Shown piece after piece: positions 32,803 to 44,368 of a DNA stretch of 64,000 nt (positions within the stretch are counted from its first letter, which is position 1; every line of letters begins with the position of its first letter). Made by a program: the position numbers and the translations under genes. The notes beneath the pieces were generated by a model. It searched no databases. It saw only the letters and a program-made list of their open reading frames with translations, and was not told the origin of the DNA. The stretch lies in NCBI GenBank assembly GCA_015178975.1, contig WHVD01000004.1:62001-126000 (forward strand), given 5' to 3'. The DNA comes from Hysterangium stoloniferum. Its lineage: Eukaryota > Basidiomycota > Agaricomycetes > Hysterangiales > Hysterangiaceae.

Positions 32803-33446
32803 TGTGAAGAGTCGATAGATTCTGACCGCTCAATATATGAAGGATAGTGTTTATTCAACTACTATTAGTAAGTATTGACCATTCAGTACAATACAGTAGG
32901 TTACTAGACTGATAGTACTAGTAGAGAGATGCACTACACGTCACAAGAGCAACTGTACAGTTGCTCGTGACGACTAGAACAAGAGAATAGAAGAGTTGAC
33001 CTTTACGGTACAACTTGTAGCTAGAAGTAAGAGAGATAATCAGCGAAAGACTGAATATCTAGGGTAGAGAGATAGCAGCGCGCGTCGACTACAGTGTCAA
33101 TGAGTGCAAAGACTTGAGAGTGGGACTCAACCTTCGCAGTTCAAGTCCAAAGACTATTAGTATGCGAGAAAACACTACCTTTATAGGTAGCTGAGATGTT
33201 ATCCTTGACACCTCTCGCTATTCGACGTCTGGGTCATTACAAGGTGGTGTCTGCTGGGTAAAAAGTGTCTTGTCTTCTGGCACCGAGTGCGCCCACAGGT
33301 ATACACAAAGCTTCAAACTAAGAAATAAAGGTATGCTCAAAAAGTATGAAGAATTAAAGAAAGGAAACAATACTAGATAATAATGTACTATAATATGTCT
33401 AATATTTAACAGCCTGATCATGATACATATATGCATACCCTTCACA
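32803..33446 (-). repeat. solo LTR (644 bp), same family as 52255-52865
   Basis: Ends TGTGAAGAGTC and ACCCTTCACA. Flanks CACTT (32798-32802) and CATCT (33447-33451) fit a decayed 5 bp duplication; copy A shows the empty site CAGCCATCTCCTG at about 2231. Orientation is assigned from similarity to the LTR of the minus-strand gypsy at 52255. Confidence 0.85.
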
Positions 33447-34000
33447 CATCTCCTGAGGAAGCTCCACTACCTCTGTGGGCACCCCATCCTCATCTGACCC
33501 GGCATCCTTGGAACTCCCGGCTTGTGGCTCCTCATAGATATATCTGCCAAACTCCGCTAGGAACTTCCAAAATTCCGAGTGGAGCCCATGGAGCTCATTC
33601 GCCACCACAACTTGGACCTTGTTGCTTCTTTGGAGCAACTCATTCTGGGCCTCTATGCCCTCAGCAATCTGCCCCAATGTGTTGTCCAACCTGGACAACC
33701 CATCTGTCGCACTAACGTCCCACGCCCCAGATCCCGTGGGTTGCTCATGGACGAGCGAGCACCTTGCCTTGAGGTGCACGCAGTGGTAGCACCCCGGTCC
33801 CCACCCGGACTTTCGATTGCATTCTGTGTTCCAGTCATTGCAACTGGAACACTGCAGATTGTTCCGTGTCTACAGTGGCCCTCTCCACAGCCGCCCGGGC
33901 TTTCTCGATGGCAACCCACACAGCCTCTTCCTCATCCCTCTTCCTCTTCTCCTCTGCCGCTTTCTCTGCAGCCAAAGCCACCTGGTACTCCCTATCCAGG
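33447..34000 (-). pseudogene. antisense Zn2Cys6-like gene, copy B (partial)
   Basis: Second copy of the gene at 2193-3134. Exon 3 is in better shape here: all six cysteines (CSSC...C...CYHC...C) lead in frame into MHLKARCSLVHEQ-type sequence and on through GLSRLDNTLGQIAEGI, LHSEFWKFLAEFGRYIYEE and GVPTEVVELPQEM. The last residues are replaced by LTR sequence. A deletion fuses exon 1 (Ala/Glu/Lys-rich, 33880-34000) to exon 3 near 33868, so both introns and exon 2 are gone. Its start is lost at 34001. Confidence 0.72.
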
Positions 34001-34694
34001 TGTTAAGAGCAGAAACTGACAGATGTCGCCAGACCAAAGGGGACCGATCGGAAGGACTTGGCTTCAGCTTATGTGCTGCGCCCTCGCAAGTTACCATCGG
34101 GTGTCCTTAAATTTCGGGCAGGCGGAAACTAGTCCTGTCAAGTAAACCTCTCGGTAAACGACCAATCGGAAACTGAAGGATAAGTCGAGGGTTAGGCTGA
34201 GGGGTCAGAGACTGAGAGTCGGAGACTAGAGGTTTAAGTCGTAAATGTAGGTTGAATCGTAAATCGGATGGAGTCGGAATGCGGTGGTCGTGAATAGATA
34301 ATGGAGTCGGAAATTAGAGGGGTATCTAAGTCAATCTAAGTCAATCTAAGTCGATATTCTGATTGTCTAGTAGTTACATTACAGCGGGTCTATATACAAG
34401 TTATCGGCATCTAGAAACTACTAACTAAAGGAAGAGCGGAAACACTAATTGACAAATAGACTTGACTAGAAACCGGAAGGTTACGATAAGATTGGAAGCC
34501 GAGATTTAGCCGAGAGCGGGATTACGAGAAAAGGGAATAGTCCACGGGCTACAAGTATATATGGGCATATGTGAAACGTAGAGTAAAATGGATCATCATA
34601 ATGAAAAGGGACATATCAAAGCATAACCAGATGGTACGAGTATATTTTGACAGGGGCATAAATGGGGTTTGATCACCGTGAAGGTATACATCAG
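34001..34694 (-). repeat. truncated LTR of the 754 bp family
   Basis: Begins TGTTAAGAGCAG within the antisense gene and follows the 5529-6282 LTR closely. It stops at GTATACATCAG and joins DIRS RNase H. A deletion removed its end together with the gypsy 3' LTR and the start of this DIRS half. Confidence 0.88.
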
Positions 34695-35378
34695 CGAGGT
34701 GGAGAAACTTCATAGGAAGTTGGTCCACATTGCATCCATCTTTCCATGGATAAAACCATTCCTATGCTCCATTACCTTATTTGCAGGTGGATTCACATCG
34801 TGGAGAGCATTGTTTCCCCCAAGCCCAGCACTGCAGGCAGACATGTCATGGGTGCACTTCATATTGCAGCACTTACCGAATGAACTGCCCATAGCTTCAG
34901 TGGAGCCCGTCGACATAGGGTGGTGGGGGGATGCCAGCACATCCTTTGGATTGGGCGTGGTAATTGGCACTCAATGGGTGGTGTGGAAGTGGGCCCCTGG
35001 CTTCAAGGTGGGCCCATATTGCCAGTGTGACATTGGCTGGGCAGAGGCCGTGGTTGTGGAGTTGGTGCTGAGGATGGCATTACAATCGGATGTGATACAC
35101 CAGCGCAATCCTTCAGAATCTGTTTTCCAGGTGCGTTCGGACAACATGGGCATAGTGACCATATGGAACAAGGGCCGGTCTCACAACAAGGAGACAAACA
35201 AAATCTTAAAGAGGTTTACAAACTGTTAGCCATGAATCAAATACAACTGAGAGCCGAATTTGTACCATCAAGGGAGAACATTGCAGGTGCCCTCTCCCAG
35301 GGTCACATTGCCGAGTTCCTCAAAGGCTTCCCAAGAGTCCAAACCCAGGCCACAATCGATATTCCCATTCACTTGTGA
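34695..35378 (+). pseudogene. DIRS RNase H region (copy B)
   Basis: EVEKLHRKLVHIASIFPWIKPF, then IGWWGDASTSFGLGV, VVELVLRMALQ and VRSDNMGIVTIW in one frame to 35229, then FVPSRENIAGALSQG in another frame to 35378. The Glu in VVEL and Asp in VRSD are present here, whereas copy A has VVKL and VHLD. One frameshift near 35225. Confidence 0.83.
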
Positions 35379-37334
35379 CATCGGATCCAGTCATTGTAGC
35401 ACCGGCAAGGGCATCAGCACCATTTGCCTCATCATTGCAAACACTACCGACCGGTCCATTACACCTAGCATCATCAGTACTGAGACCTCAGTGTAAAGCG
35501 AAGGAGAGGTTGTTCAGGTGGAGAGGGGTCAACACCCCACCACCATCCACAGTGTAGCACCCGGTCCTGCAGTTTCTCACTTCTGTAGCGTCTGAAGCAT
35601 CACTGCGGGACATGAATGGCTACGGTTTGGGTCTTTGGAAGTTCCACTTATTTTGTGATATCTTCTCTGTAGCGGAAACAGACAGGCTACCAGCATCCTT
35701 CCCGGTATTACATTCATTTGCCCTCTGGGCAGCAGCAGATGTGTCATGGCTTGGTGAGGAGCTGACTACTGGGACGGCTTTCGAAACTGTTTCAGTTGGT
35801 GTCACACAGAAATACCTATCAGCAGTTAGGGCATGGGACATAGCTCAGGGTTGGCCACCACCATTGTCAGAGGACGAGCAGTCAAGAATTGAGTGGTCAC
35901 TAAGGGGGCTGGATGTTAAGAACTAAAAACTGACTAGTGTCAGTGGGCCGACGGGGACCAATCGGAAGGACTTGGCTTCAGCTTACATGCTGCGCCCTCG
36001 CAGTTAACCGTCGGGTGTCCTTAAATTTTGGGCAGGCGAAGACTAGTCCTAATGAATACCTCTCAGCAAAACTACCAATCAGAAACGAGGGATAAGTTGA
36101 GTGTCAGGCCAAGGGGTCGGGGACCAAGAGTGGGCGAGCGCACGTGAAGGCGGATAGCAGAGTACTTAGTATGAGACTTCTATAGATGTAAGAGGGTATT
36201 CTGAGTCAATATTCTGATTGCCTAGTAACTACAACTACAGCGGGTTCATATACAAGTATCAGGTGTCTAAAAAACACTAACTAGGAGAAGAGCAGAAAGT
36301 GGTATTGACAAATAAGCTTGACTAGAAATGGGAAGGTTACAATTAGTTCAGAGGCCATTAGATAACCGATAGTGGAGTTATGACATAAGGAAATAGTCCA
36401 AGGGTTACAAGTATATTTAGACATATGTGAAACATCGAGTAGAATGGATCATCATAATAAAAGGGATATATCAAAGTTTACCCAGATAGTACGAGTATAT
36501 TTCAACAGGGGCGTAAATGGAGTTTGATCACTGTGAAGGCATACGTCAGCATTGGGAAGCTGATGGTTTCCGATGTGAAGACTTGAATGATGACTTGAAT
36601 GATGACTTGAATTGTCCATAGGAGGCGATAACCTCGGGGACTGTCGGGTTGTGACATGGTCATAACACTGGAGAACCTACAGGGCAATACCCAAAAGCGA
36701 CCACCACGCCCTCCGATAAAACTAAAAATGCTATTCACGTTGAAAATGTCACTGGATTTGAACAGTGCATTTGACACCTGCATTTGGGCCATATCAACTT
36801 GCACATTTTGGGGAGGTCACAGTTTCATCCAGGTCACATTTTGACACGAGGAAACATTTGAAGTGGAAAGATGCCTTAATTAGCCAAGACAATGACGGCA
36901 AGAGGTATGCACATTTGGACTTACCTTCCACCAAAACTACCAAAGCAGGTGAATTTCAAGCCATTTACCTGACTGAGCAACAAGGAGTCTGCCCTATAGA
37001 AGCATTGATCAATCTATTGAAGGTCATCTCAGCCGGACCTGAAGACCCACTGTTTTGCTGGCGAGACAACAAGGGCGAAATAAGACCGATAGTCAAGAAA
37101 GTGGCCCTTGAATGAATAAACCTCATTCTTAAAGCCTGGGGATGGGGAACAGCCTTTGGACATTCATTTCGTATCGGTGGCGCATCATTCTTTTTAGCTC
37201 AAGGAGTCAATCCTGAAATTGTGAGGTTAGCAGGCTGATGGAAGTCACTCACCTATGAAGCATATATCAGGGCCTTTGAACAAATAGCATCAAGGCATTT
37301 GCAGAACCTTGCGACTAGGATTGTAACTGCCTAG
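35375..37334 (+). pseudogene. DIRS tyrosine recombinase (copy B), split by a solo LTR
   Basis: N-terminal domain 35612-35913 (KFHLFCDIFSVAETDR, AAADVSWLGEELTTG, KYLSAVRAWDIAQ), then LTR 35914-36667, then the catalytic domain 36668-37334. H-X2-R is intact (GHSFRIGGASFFLAQG) and the likely nucleophile is in YEAYIRAFEQ. TGA codons occur in VKKVALE-stop-INLI (37113-37115) and LAG-stop-WKSL (37237-37239), both where copy A has CGA or AGA. One early stop (TAG) lies near 35554. Broken, but with a better catalytic site than copy A. Confidence 0.87.
35914..36667 (-). repeat. solo LTR (754 bp) in DIRS recombinase, copy B
   Basis: Same ends, same length and same target duplication CTGGA (35909-35913, 36668-36672) as 5529-6282, at the same codon. 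This is a shared insertion, not an independent one. Confidence 0.93.
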
Positions 37335-37487
37335 GGTTGGGTAGGTGGCATGGTCTCGCCATGTTTAGTAGGCAGTTGTTGTTGTGGGTGAGCAGCAAGT
37401 CTTCCCACGCATATGCGGAGAGCTAAAGCTCCCCCCCTACCCAACCATACAGCTCTCTCCTCGTAGCACGACACATAGACAAAGCTG

Positions 37488-37667
37488 GATAGTCTCGAGT
37501 GCCACATGATCCCTGTGTGCTGGGAGTAGTTCAGCACCCAACATCCAGCCAAGCGTATGAAGGAGTCGCACACCTTTTGTTTTTACTACAACATCTCTGT
37601 CAGTACAGTATCTGAGAAAATCGCATTCATTCACACTTTATTTCCTTAATTCTTTCTGTTTTAATTC
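37488..37667 (-). pseudogene. UBA2 duplicon fragment C
   Basis: TAGTCTCGAGTGCC to TTTTAATTC corresponds to 21257-21456 of the UBA2-A region, that is the part upstream of the break in UBA2-B. It begins at a DIRS junction. Only the poorly recognised upstream end (LLHTLGWMLGAELLPA) is present. Confidence 0.7.
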
Positions 37668-37885
37668 ACCCACCCACCCTTCCCTTGGGTCAAAAACTTG
37701 GACGCTATTAAATTTAATTGATTTAGTATATGTTAGATGACTAGTCTAAATACTAAATGAGAATGAGAGTTGTACTGCAAGAGAGGACCCGCCCTCCCGA
37801 GTGGAGAGTCTTCCCACGCATACGCGGAGAGCTAAAGCTCCCCCCTACCCAACCATACAGCTCTCTCCTCTTAGCACAACACATA
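37668..37885 (+). repeat. unassigned 138 bp and extra DIRS terminal segment
   Basis: 37668-37805 (ACCCACCCACCC to CGAGTGGAG) is unique in the window and holds no gene. From AGTCTTCCCACGCATACG to GAAGCTGGAGAGGG it repeats the DIRS terminus (compare 7150-7245), with the inverted motif CTACCCAACC. Confidence 0.6.
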
Positions 37886-38165
37886 GATGAAGCTGGAGAG
37901 GGAAGACATCTTTGAGCAGAAAACTAATCAGGAATTGTGTCACTTTCACATATCTGTTAGTTTAGATGAGTATACAATTGGGGATTGATAGAATTTCAAC
38001 GACACTAAGCACCCTGGTTGTTGTATATCGGAAACTTCCGAAATGGGACACACCCAATAGAATATTAAGCTTGCTGTCAAAGTAGTCACAGCTTCTAGTA
38101 CAGAGAGCATTGCTGAGAGTACAAACATTTCCCACTTAGAGTCTGGTATCAGTATAATAAACATC

Positions 38166-38885
38166 TGTTACGACCGTGTCGCAACCCTATCGGCCCCGAG
38201 GTTATCGCCACTTGTCAACGTTTCAAGTCATCCTCTCGGAAACCATCGGCCCCGAAGCTGACGAATGTTTCGCGAAGATCAAACTCCATTTACGCCCACG
38301 TCAAATAACTCGTATTGTCTGGTCAAACTTTGATACGTCCCCTTTATTATGTTGATCCGTTCAATCTTATGTTTCGCATATGTCTATCTATATTTGTAGT
38401 CCTCGAACCATTTCCTTTTATCGTAATCCCGCTCTCGGTTATCATCGGCCTCCGAACTAATCATAAACTTCCCGTTCCTAGTCAAGCTTATTGTTAATAC
38501 CGTGTTCCGCCCTTCTCCCCATTAGTATTTTCCAGACGCCTGTTACTTGTATATGAACCCGCTGTAATTGTAGTTACTAGACAATCAGAATATCGACTCA
38601 GAATACCCTCATACACCTGTATCAGTCTCATACTAAGACTTCCCCCATCTGCCTTCGCGTGCGCTCGCCCACTCCCGGCCCCGACCCCTTGGCCCGACGC
38701 CCGACTTGTCCTTCGATTCCGATCGGTATCACGCCGAAAGGTACTCACTAGGACTAGTCTTCGCCCGCCCGAAATTTAAGGACATCCTGCGGATATTTGC
38801 GAGGGCGCAGCCCATAAGCTGAAGCCAAGTCCTTCCGATCGGTCCCTGTCGGCCACCGACATTAGTCAGTTTCCAGTTCTTAACA
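38166..38885 (+). repeat. solo LTR (720 bp), plus orientation
   Basis: TGTTACGACCGTGTCG to CAGTTCTTAACA with a perfect target duplication ACATC (38161-38165, 38886-38890). It is the reverse complement of the 754 bp family. Core ATAAGCTGAAGCCAAGTCC near 38815. Its CpG content is higher than in other copies, so it may be the youngest of this family here. Confidence 0.94.
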
Positions 38886-38933
38886 ACATCTGCTTGAACA
38901 ACCTTCCGTACCCACACCCCAACACACATACTG

Positions 38934-39496
38934 ATGCCTCCAAGTAGGAGGTCAAAGTCCAAGCCCTCATCATCGCTCACACCTCTTTCTCGGTGTGGGC
39001 AACACCCGTCTCGGCCACCGCCGACATCGCCCATTCCACTGGCTGTGCTTGCTGTCACCGCCACTGGTCCCACCACGGCATCCCCAGTGCCAGCACCGCC
39101 TTCCGTCTCCCCACCCTCAATTTTACTGCCCCCCGGTCCTCAATACTGACCCCACCTTCCCTCACTTCCCACACCCCCGTCTCCACCCTTACTTCAGAGA
39201 TTTCCACCTGGAGAGCTCCCCTCGTACCAGGCTCGCGCGCCCATTTGCGGATGCAAGACCCACGCCGAGCATTATTCACACATCAGCCCCTCCACGTCCA
39301 GCGACATCTCAAACTGCGCCCCATCCGCACCAACACCCCACGACACCTCAGGTTGCCCAGCATCCGCAGCCTCTTCCCTCACATCGACTTCCAATGTCAA
39401 CAGGGACTGTTCAACCCACAGTCCCACATTATAAACACTATACATCCCCCTATATATTTTGCCAATGCAAATGTATGGGAGGATGATTATTCATGA
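38934..39496 (+). pseudogene. X ORF, unit c (frameshifted)
   Basis: Starts MPPSRRSKSKPSSS. The frame is lost near 39140 (CCCCCGGTCC lacks a base relative to unit b), and the C-terminal part continues in another frame to the conserved end at 39496. Confidence 0.5.
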
Positions 39497-39529
39497 AGCG
39501 GGAGAGTAGGTGAGATTGAGTCCTCCATA

Positions 39530-40350
39530 AGGTAGGCGTCACTTTAATTCAGCACCTTATGTAATCATATTACTAAGCGCCAAGAGCGGCCAAATTTGCA
39601 AATCAAATTTTTGAAAAATTTATTATGAAGTCAAAAAATGAATTGGAGTCACTATAATGGTACAGGCATATTAATTTGAGCTTGCCGTACTTGTGCAAGC
39701 ATGATTGGAGGTAATGTATGATGGCCATGGTATCTTTTCATCTGGGACATCCTTGATTGTCACTGAGGGCTTTTGTTGTGCTTGGATCCAAGGTTTTTGA
39801 TGCAAGATTGTGCAGCTTTAGACTTCTGAGGCAGTAGAACTGTGCAACCACGTGTTTGCCACTGCACTGCTTATGTAATGTGGCCTGTGATCAAGTGCAC
39901 AGCTTACTGCACAAGTACATGTGCAGCTATACCCTCTTTTTCTTAGGAGAATTTTTATGTAAGTAAGATAAGTACATATATTTGAATTTAATACAGTTTT
40001 CTTTCCCAATTTTAGGTCTTTAAAACAAGGCTGCCCAATATATCATGTGATGATTATGTAAGCGGCCAATACTGACACTTGTGAAATTTTGAAAATCTCA
40101 GAATCACATGGAAACAAGTTTTTAAGCATTCAGAGACTCAAAAAAAAAGTTAAAATTTGTAAGTCCTACTACTTGGCAAGGGTGAATTATTTTTCAAGTT
40201 TTAAACCTGAGAACTGGAGGAATAGACCCCAACTCCACTTCCCTGGGCTTTAATCACAGATTATCTATGTTGTGGAAGCACAGAAAGGAGTGCGAGTAGG
40301 TCACTTTTTTGCTTACATAAACAGGTGCTGAACTAAAGTGACGACTACCT
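39530..40350. mobile_element. non-autonomous DNA transposon, 821 bp, TA target
   Basis: Inverted ends AGGTAG(G/T)CGTCACTTTA and TTCAGCACCT, about 30 bp each with few mismatches, flanked by TA (39528-39529, 40351-40352). Other X units show the empty site CCATATCATGC. There is no transposase frame. The TA duplication suggests mobilisation by a Tc1/mariner-type enzyme. Confidence 0.85.
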
Positions 40351-42856
40351 TATCATGCATTCTCGATGTTGACAATTTTGCAGAAAGGACTCTCCGTTCG
40401 CTGTGTTCAACTAAAGTTCCCATTTATTCTCCATAAAATGTAGATTTCCTGTCTAAAAGTACATTTGCTTGCTATTTCAATCACTGGTTAAAAACATCTC
40501 GTTGTGCTGACCACTCGCATATTCAAGAATCATCACCCTTGCGACGAGGGCGCAAACCTTGATTTTATCGTTACTTCACTTCTATGATCCCCTGTTTGGT
40601 TGCCTTCACTCAATTAATAACAGTTGCTAACTTGAACCTTGATGGTGGATGTTTGTCATGGTTAACATATTTCGATCGATCGCAAAATTTGTCAAGAAAT
40701 TTGCACAGCTAGGAAAGACTTTAATTATCATGTCCTTGCACTAGTGCATTGACGATTCCCTTCGTCAGATCCATACATCTGGCCACAAATTAACCGCGCA
40801 TTCTGACATTTGCGTGTGCTTTGGTAACAGCGACAAACGAGACTGGGCCAATTTTCTCTTCCTTTCCAAGTTTTCGTACTACAGGGTGTCCTATATATAC
40901 ATCATCCAGCATCTCAGCACAGCATAGCTTGGGAGAAAACCGTCCGAACATTATCTTCATCCGAACCGCGTGGAGCTAGTTATCCCATATAGCCAAACAA
41001 CCAAAGATTCATCCATCCCTGGCCACAAAGAAACCTTTAAATTGCCCCGTGAGTGTCCGCCACCTGTTTCCTTATGTTCCTATCTTGCCGATTTTATCAA
41101 TACTTACACTTGATGTCAGCTGTTTGTGTGTGTTGTAGCCAACACAACGATGCTCGTGAAGCTCAATCGATCGCGCAATTTCTCAACGACAATGAAACCC
41201 TTGACACCCCCGGCAAGGAAGAGTTTTATTCATGCGTCTCTGTCCATCGTAACAACCTTGCGATGCCGCTGTAGATTTCCCACATGCACAGAATAATCAG
41301 CCACATCTGTGTATATCACAGTCAATAATCAAGTATTCCCACAATGTTTACTCGTGCTTCTGTCTACGCCGAGCAATGGGGGAGCCGTTCGTCGCGCATA
41401 GTCAAACGAGTGGAAGTGGTCCTTTGTGAGTGTCCCTCTGCACCGCTGCGCAGTTATGAAGCCATGCCTGCAGTCGACGTATATTCGTACAACTGGTATA
41501 TAGGTACGCACTTTTCTGCAGGTAGCGTCATTTACTACCCATGTTCTGATCGTGCACAGCCCACTCTTAGGACGATGGGTGAGCGAGCCATCTTAGTCAA
41601 CTTGAAGCTCCCAGCCTCAGCGCGCGATGGGGAGAGTCCTCCCACAGACCACTAGTCTCGTGTTCCCACAATGCCGTTTTCCTGAAAGTCCTATCCCACA
41701 CTCTCAGACACCCTTCATCGATCCCGGGTGGCATCGCCGTGATTAGAAGTTCCTAAATATATTTCACAGTGCTAGGCCCAGACAAACTTGCCCACACAGT
41801 CTTTCTAAATGTAGTCACAACTCATAATCCGCTCTCCCTTGCTCAGGTAAATATATACTTTACCAGCTTAATTTTATAGATAAGGAGAATCCGAATATCA
41901 ATGCTGCACACGAACTAAGTCTGCCACTCCGTTTATTTCATATCAGTAGCAGGAAGAAAGCCTCGTTTGTTATTGATCAAACCATCCGGACGAGCACTTG
42001 CAGTAATAATGATAAATAACAACCACTAGAAGAAATGACTATTTGGAACAAACCCAGTCTATCAGTATTACATGTACCTCGAGGAACCCTGGAGTCAGAA
42101 TGATGCATACAATCAGAAACCAAGTCTAAAATCCTGAACAACACAATGAATTCCGTCGCTGGTACCTCACGTAGGCAGCACGTTACTGTACAGTCATGTG
42201 CAGAAGGGCCAACAAATAACGGCCCCATGCAGGAATTAACCCACGCCTCAAGAGAAGAAACACTGGCTAGTTGGGGTGGTAATAGTCTCACGTTCCAATT
42301 AAGTTCCTGAGGCGACAATTGTCGGCTTAGACGTTACCTCTTTCGCGACGCCCAACCCACGAAATTGATATATGTAATACAATGGATCGGCTGTGACGGC
42401 GTTGAATAAATCTTACAAACGGGGAACGCCTTCGGAGCGGGTTTCGGGAGCCAGTCGACTGATTATGTGTGGTCCTGTGTTGTAAACATATACCATATAC
42501 ACATGAGAAGTAACAACAAAAAGAACGATGATTCGAACGGAATAACAGACACAAGCTCCGGTTCCTGATATGAATATCAGGAACCAATTCAGTTTTCTAG
42601 TATTTCATTAGTTGCAAATACTCTCTAGTATACAATTGGGGATTGATAGAATTTCAATGACGCTAAGCACCCTGGTGGTTGTATATAACAACCTTCCGAA
42701 ATGGGACACATCCAATAGAATATTAAGTTTGCTGTCAAAGTAGTCGCAGCTTCTAGTACAGAGAGCATTGCCGAGAGTACGAAAGTTTCCCGCTTGGAGT
42801 CTGGTATCAGTATAATAAACATCTGCTTGCGTACCCACACACCAACACACCCACTG

Positions 42857-43360
42857 ATGCCTCCAAGTAGGACGTCAAAATCCAAGCCCTCATCGCTCCC
42901 ATCTCTTTCTCGGCGTGGGCAAAACCCGTCTCGGCCGCCATCCACATTGCCCACTCCAATGCCTGGGCTTGCCATCGCCGCCGCTGGTCCCACCACGGCA
43001 TCCCCAGTGCCAGCACCGCCTTCCGTCTCCCCACTCCCAATTGTACTGCCCCCCCCGTCCTCAATAGTCATCCCACCTCCCCTCACTTCCCACACCGCCG
43101 TCTCCGCCCCTATTCCCGAGGGTTACACCTGGCCCTTGTTCACCCATCACCCCCTCCACGTGCGGCAACATCTCAAATTGCCCCCCATCCGCAGCCACAC
43201 CCCACGACACCCCACATTGCCGAGCATCCAGACTCTCTTCCCTGAGATGAATTTTGGAGCGCCAATGGGGACTGTTCAACCACAGTCCCAAAACATAAAT
43301 CATATACATCCCACCATAGGCTTTGCCAATACAAATGTATGGCAGGATGACTATTCATGA
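42857..43360 (+). CDS. X ORF, unit d (167 aa)
   Basis: MPPSRTSKSKPSS start, Ser/Pro-rich middle, then LPSIQTLFPEMNF and the end NVWQDDYS. It is 18 residues shorter than unit b because of in-frame deletions, and differs at many positions while staying open, which argues weakly for past constraint. Product unknown. Confidence 0.42.
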   Translation: MPPSRTSKSKPSSLPSLSRRGQNPSRPPSTLPTPMPGLAIAAAGPTTASPVPAPPSVSPLPIVLPPPSSIVIPPPLTSHTAVSAPIPEGYTWPLFTHHPLHVRQHLKLPPIRSHTPRHPTLPSIQTLFPEMNFGAPMGTVQPQSQNINHIHPTIGFANTNVWQDDYS

Positions 43361-43606
43361 AGCGGGAGAGTAGGTGAGATGGAGTCCTCCATATCATGCA
43401 TTCTCAATGTTGACAATTTTGCAAAAAGGCCTCTCCGTTCACTTTGTTCAACTAAAGTTTCCATTTTATTCTCCATAAAATGTAGATTTGCTGTCTAAAT
43501 ATACATTTTATGGAGAATAAAATGGAAACTTTAGTTGAACAAAGCGAACTGAGAGGCCTTTTTGCAAAATTGTAGGCCATCTCACCTACTCTCCCGTTTC
43601 ATGAAT
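43353..43606. repeat. local inverted duplication (palindrome)
   Basis: 43353-43484 is repeated as its reverse complement at 43502-43606, with a 17-base spacer. The second arm lacks about 30 bases of the first. Other X units have a single copy, so this arose in unit d, probably by template switching. Confidence 0.88.
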
Positions 43607-44347
43607 ATACATTTGCTTGCTATTTCAATCACTGGTTAAAAACATCTCGTTGTGCTGACCACTCGCATATTCAAGAATCATCACCCTTGCGACGAGGGCG
43701 CAAACCTTGATTTCATCGTTACTTCACTTCTATGATCCCCTGTTTGGTTGCCTTCACTCAATTAATAACAGTTGCTAACTTGAACCTTGATAATGGATGT
43801 TTGTCATGGTTAACATATTTCGATCGATCGCAAAATTTGTCAAGAAATTTGCCCAGCTAGGAAAGACTTTTATTTATCATGTCCTTGCACTAGCGTAATG
43901 ACGATTCCCTTCGTCAGATTCATACGTCCGCCCACAAATTAACCCGTCATTTCAACGGTTGCGTGTCCTTTGGTAACAACGCCAAATGAGACTGGACCAA
44001 TTTTCTCTTCGTTTCTAAGTTTTCGTACTAAAGGGTGTCCTATATATACATCATCCAGCATCTCAGCACAGCATGGCTTGGGAGAAAACCTTCCGAACAT
44101 TATCTTGATCCGAACCACGTGGAGCTAGTTATCCCATATAGCCAAACAACCAAAGATTCATCCATCCCTGGCCACAAAGAAACCTTTAAATTGCCCCGTG
44201 AGTGTTCGCCACCCGTTTCCTTATGTTGCCGATTTTATCAATACTTACACTTGATGTCAGCTGTTTGTCTGTGTGGTAGCCAACGCAGCGATGCTCATGA
44301 AGCTCAATCGATCGCACAATTTCTCAAGGCAATGAAACCCCTTGACA

Positions 44348-44368
44348 CCCCCCCCCCCCCCCCCCCCC
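44348..44368 (+). repeat. C homopolymer, 21 bases
   Basis: Expands the run CCCCC of the GACACCCCCGGC site that is occupied by copia in units a and e. Length may be affected by sequencing slippage. Confidence 0.85.

Larger units (their letters stand above)
24414..34000 (+). mobile_element. Ty3/gypsy chromovirus copy B (no 3' LTR)
   Basis: Same family as copy A. Order: 5' LTR 24414-25226, self-priming site, gag, foldback insertion 25953-29141, protease end, RT, RNase H, integrase, chromodomain, solo LTR 32803-33446, antisense gene 33447-34000. The 3' end is lost at 34001, where a truncated LTR of another family begins. It has lost the zinc knuckle and most of protease at the foldback. Confidence 0.9.
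34695..37487 (+). mobile_element. DIRS-type element, 3' half (copy B)
   Basis: Second copy of 4333-7240: RNase H, recombinase, solo LTR 35914-36667 and terminal region 37330-37487. It is joined on the right to a UBA2 fragment within AAGCTGGATAGTCTCGAG instead of duplicon X. Confidence 0.88.
37886..42631 (+). repeat. X duplicon unit c
   Basis: Third unit, expanded by a solo LTR (38166-38885) and a TA-flanked DNA element (39530-40350). It contains the X ORF (frameshifted), the TATATATA promoter near 40892, and an intact GACACCCCCGGCAAGG site at 41205. It ends head to tail with unit d at CAAATACTCTCTAG. Confidence 0.72.
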
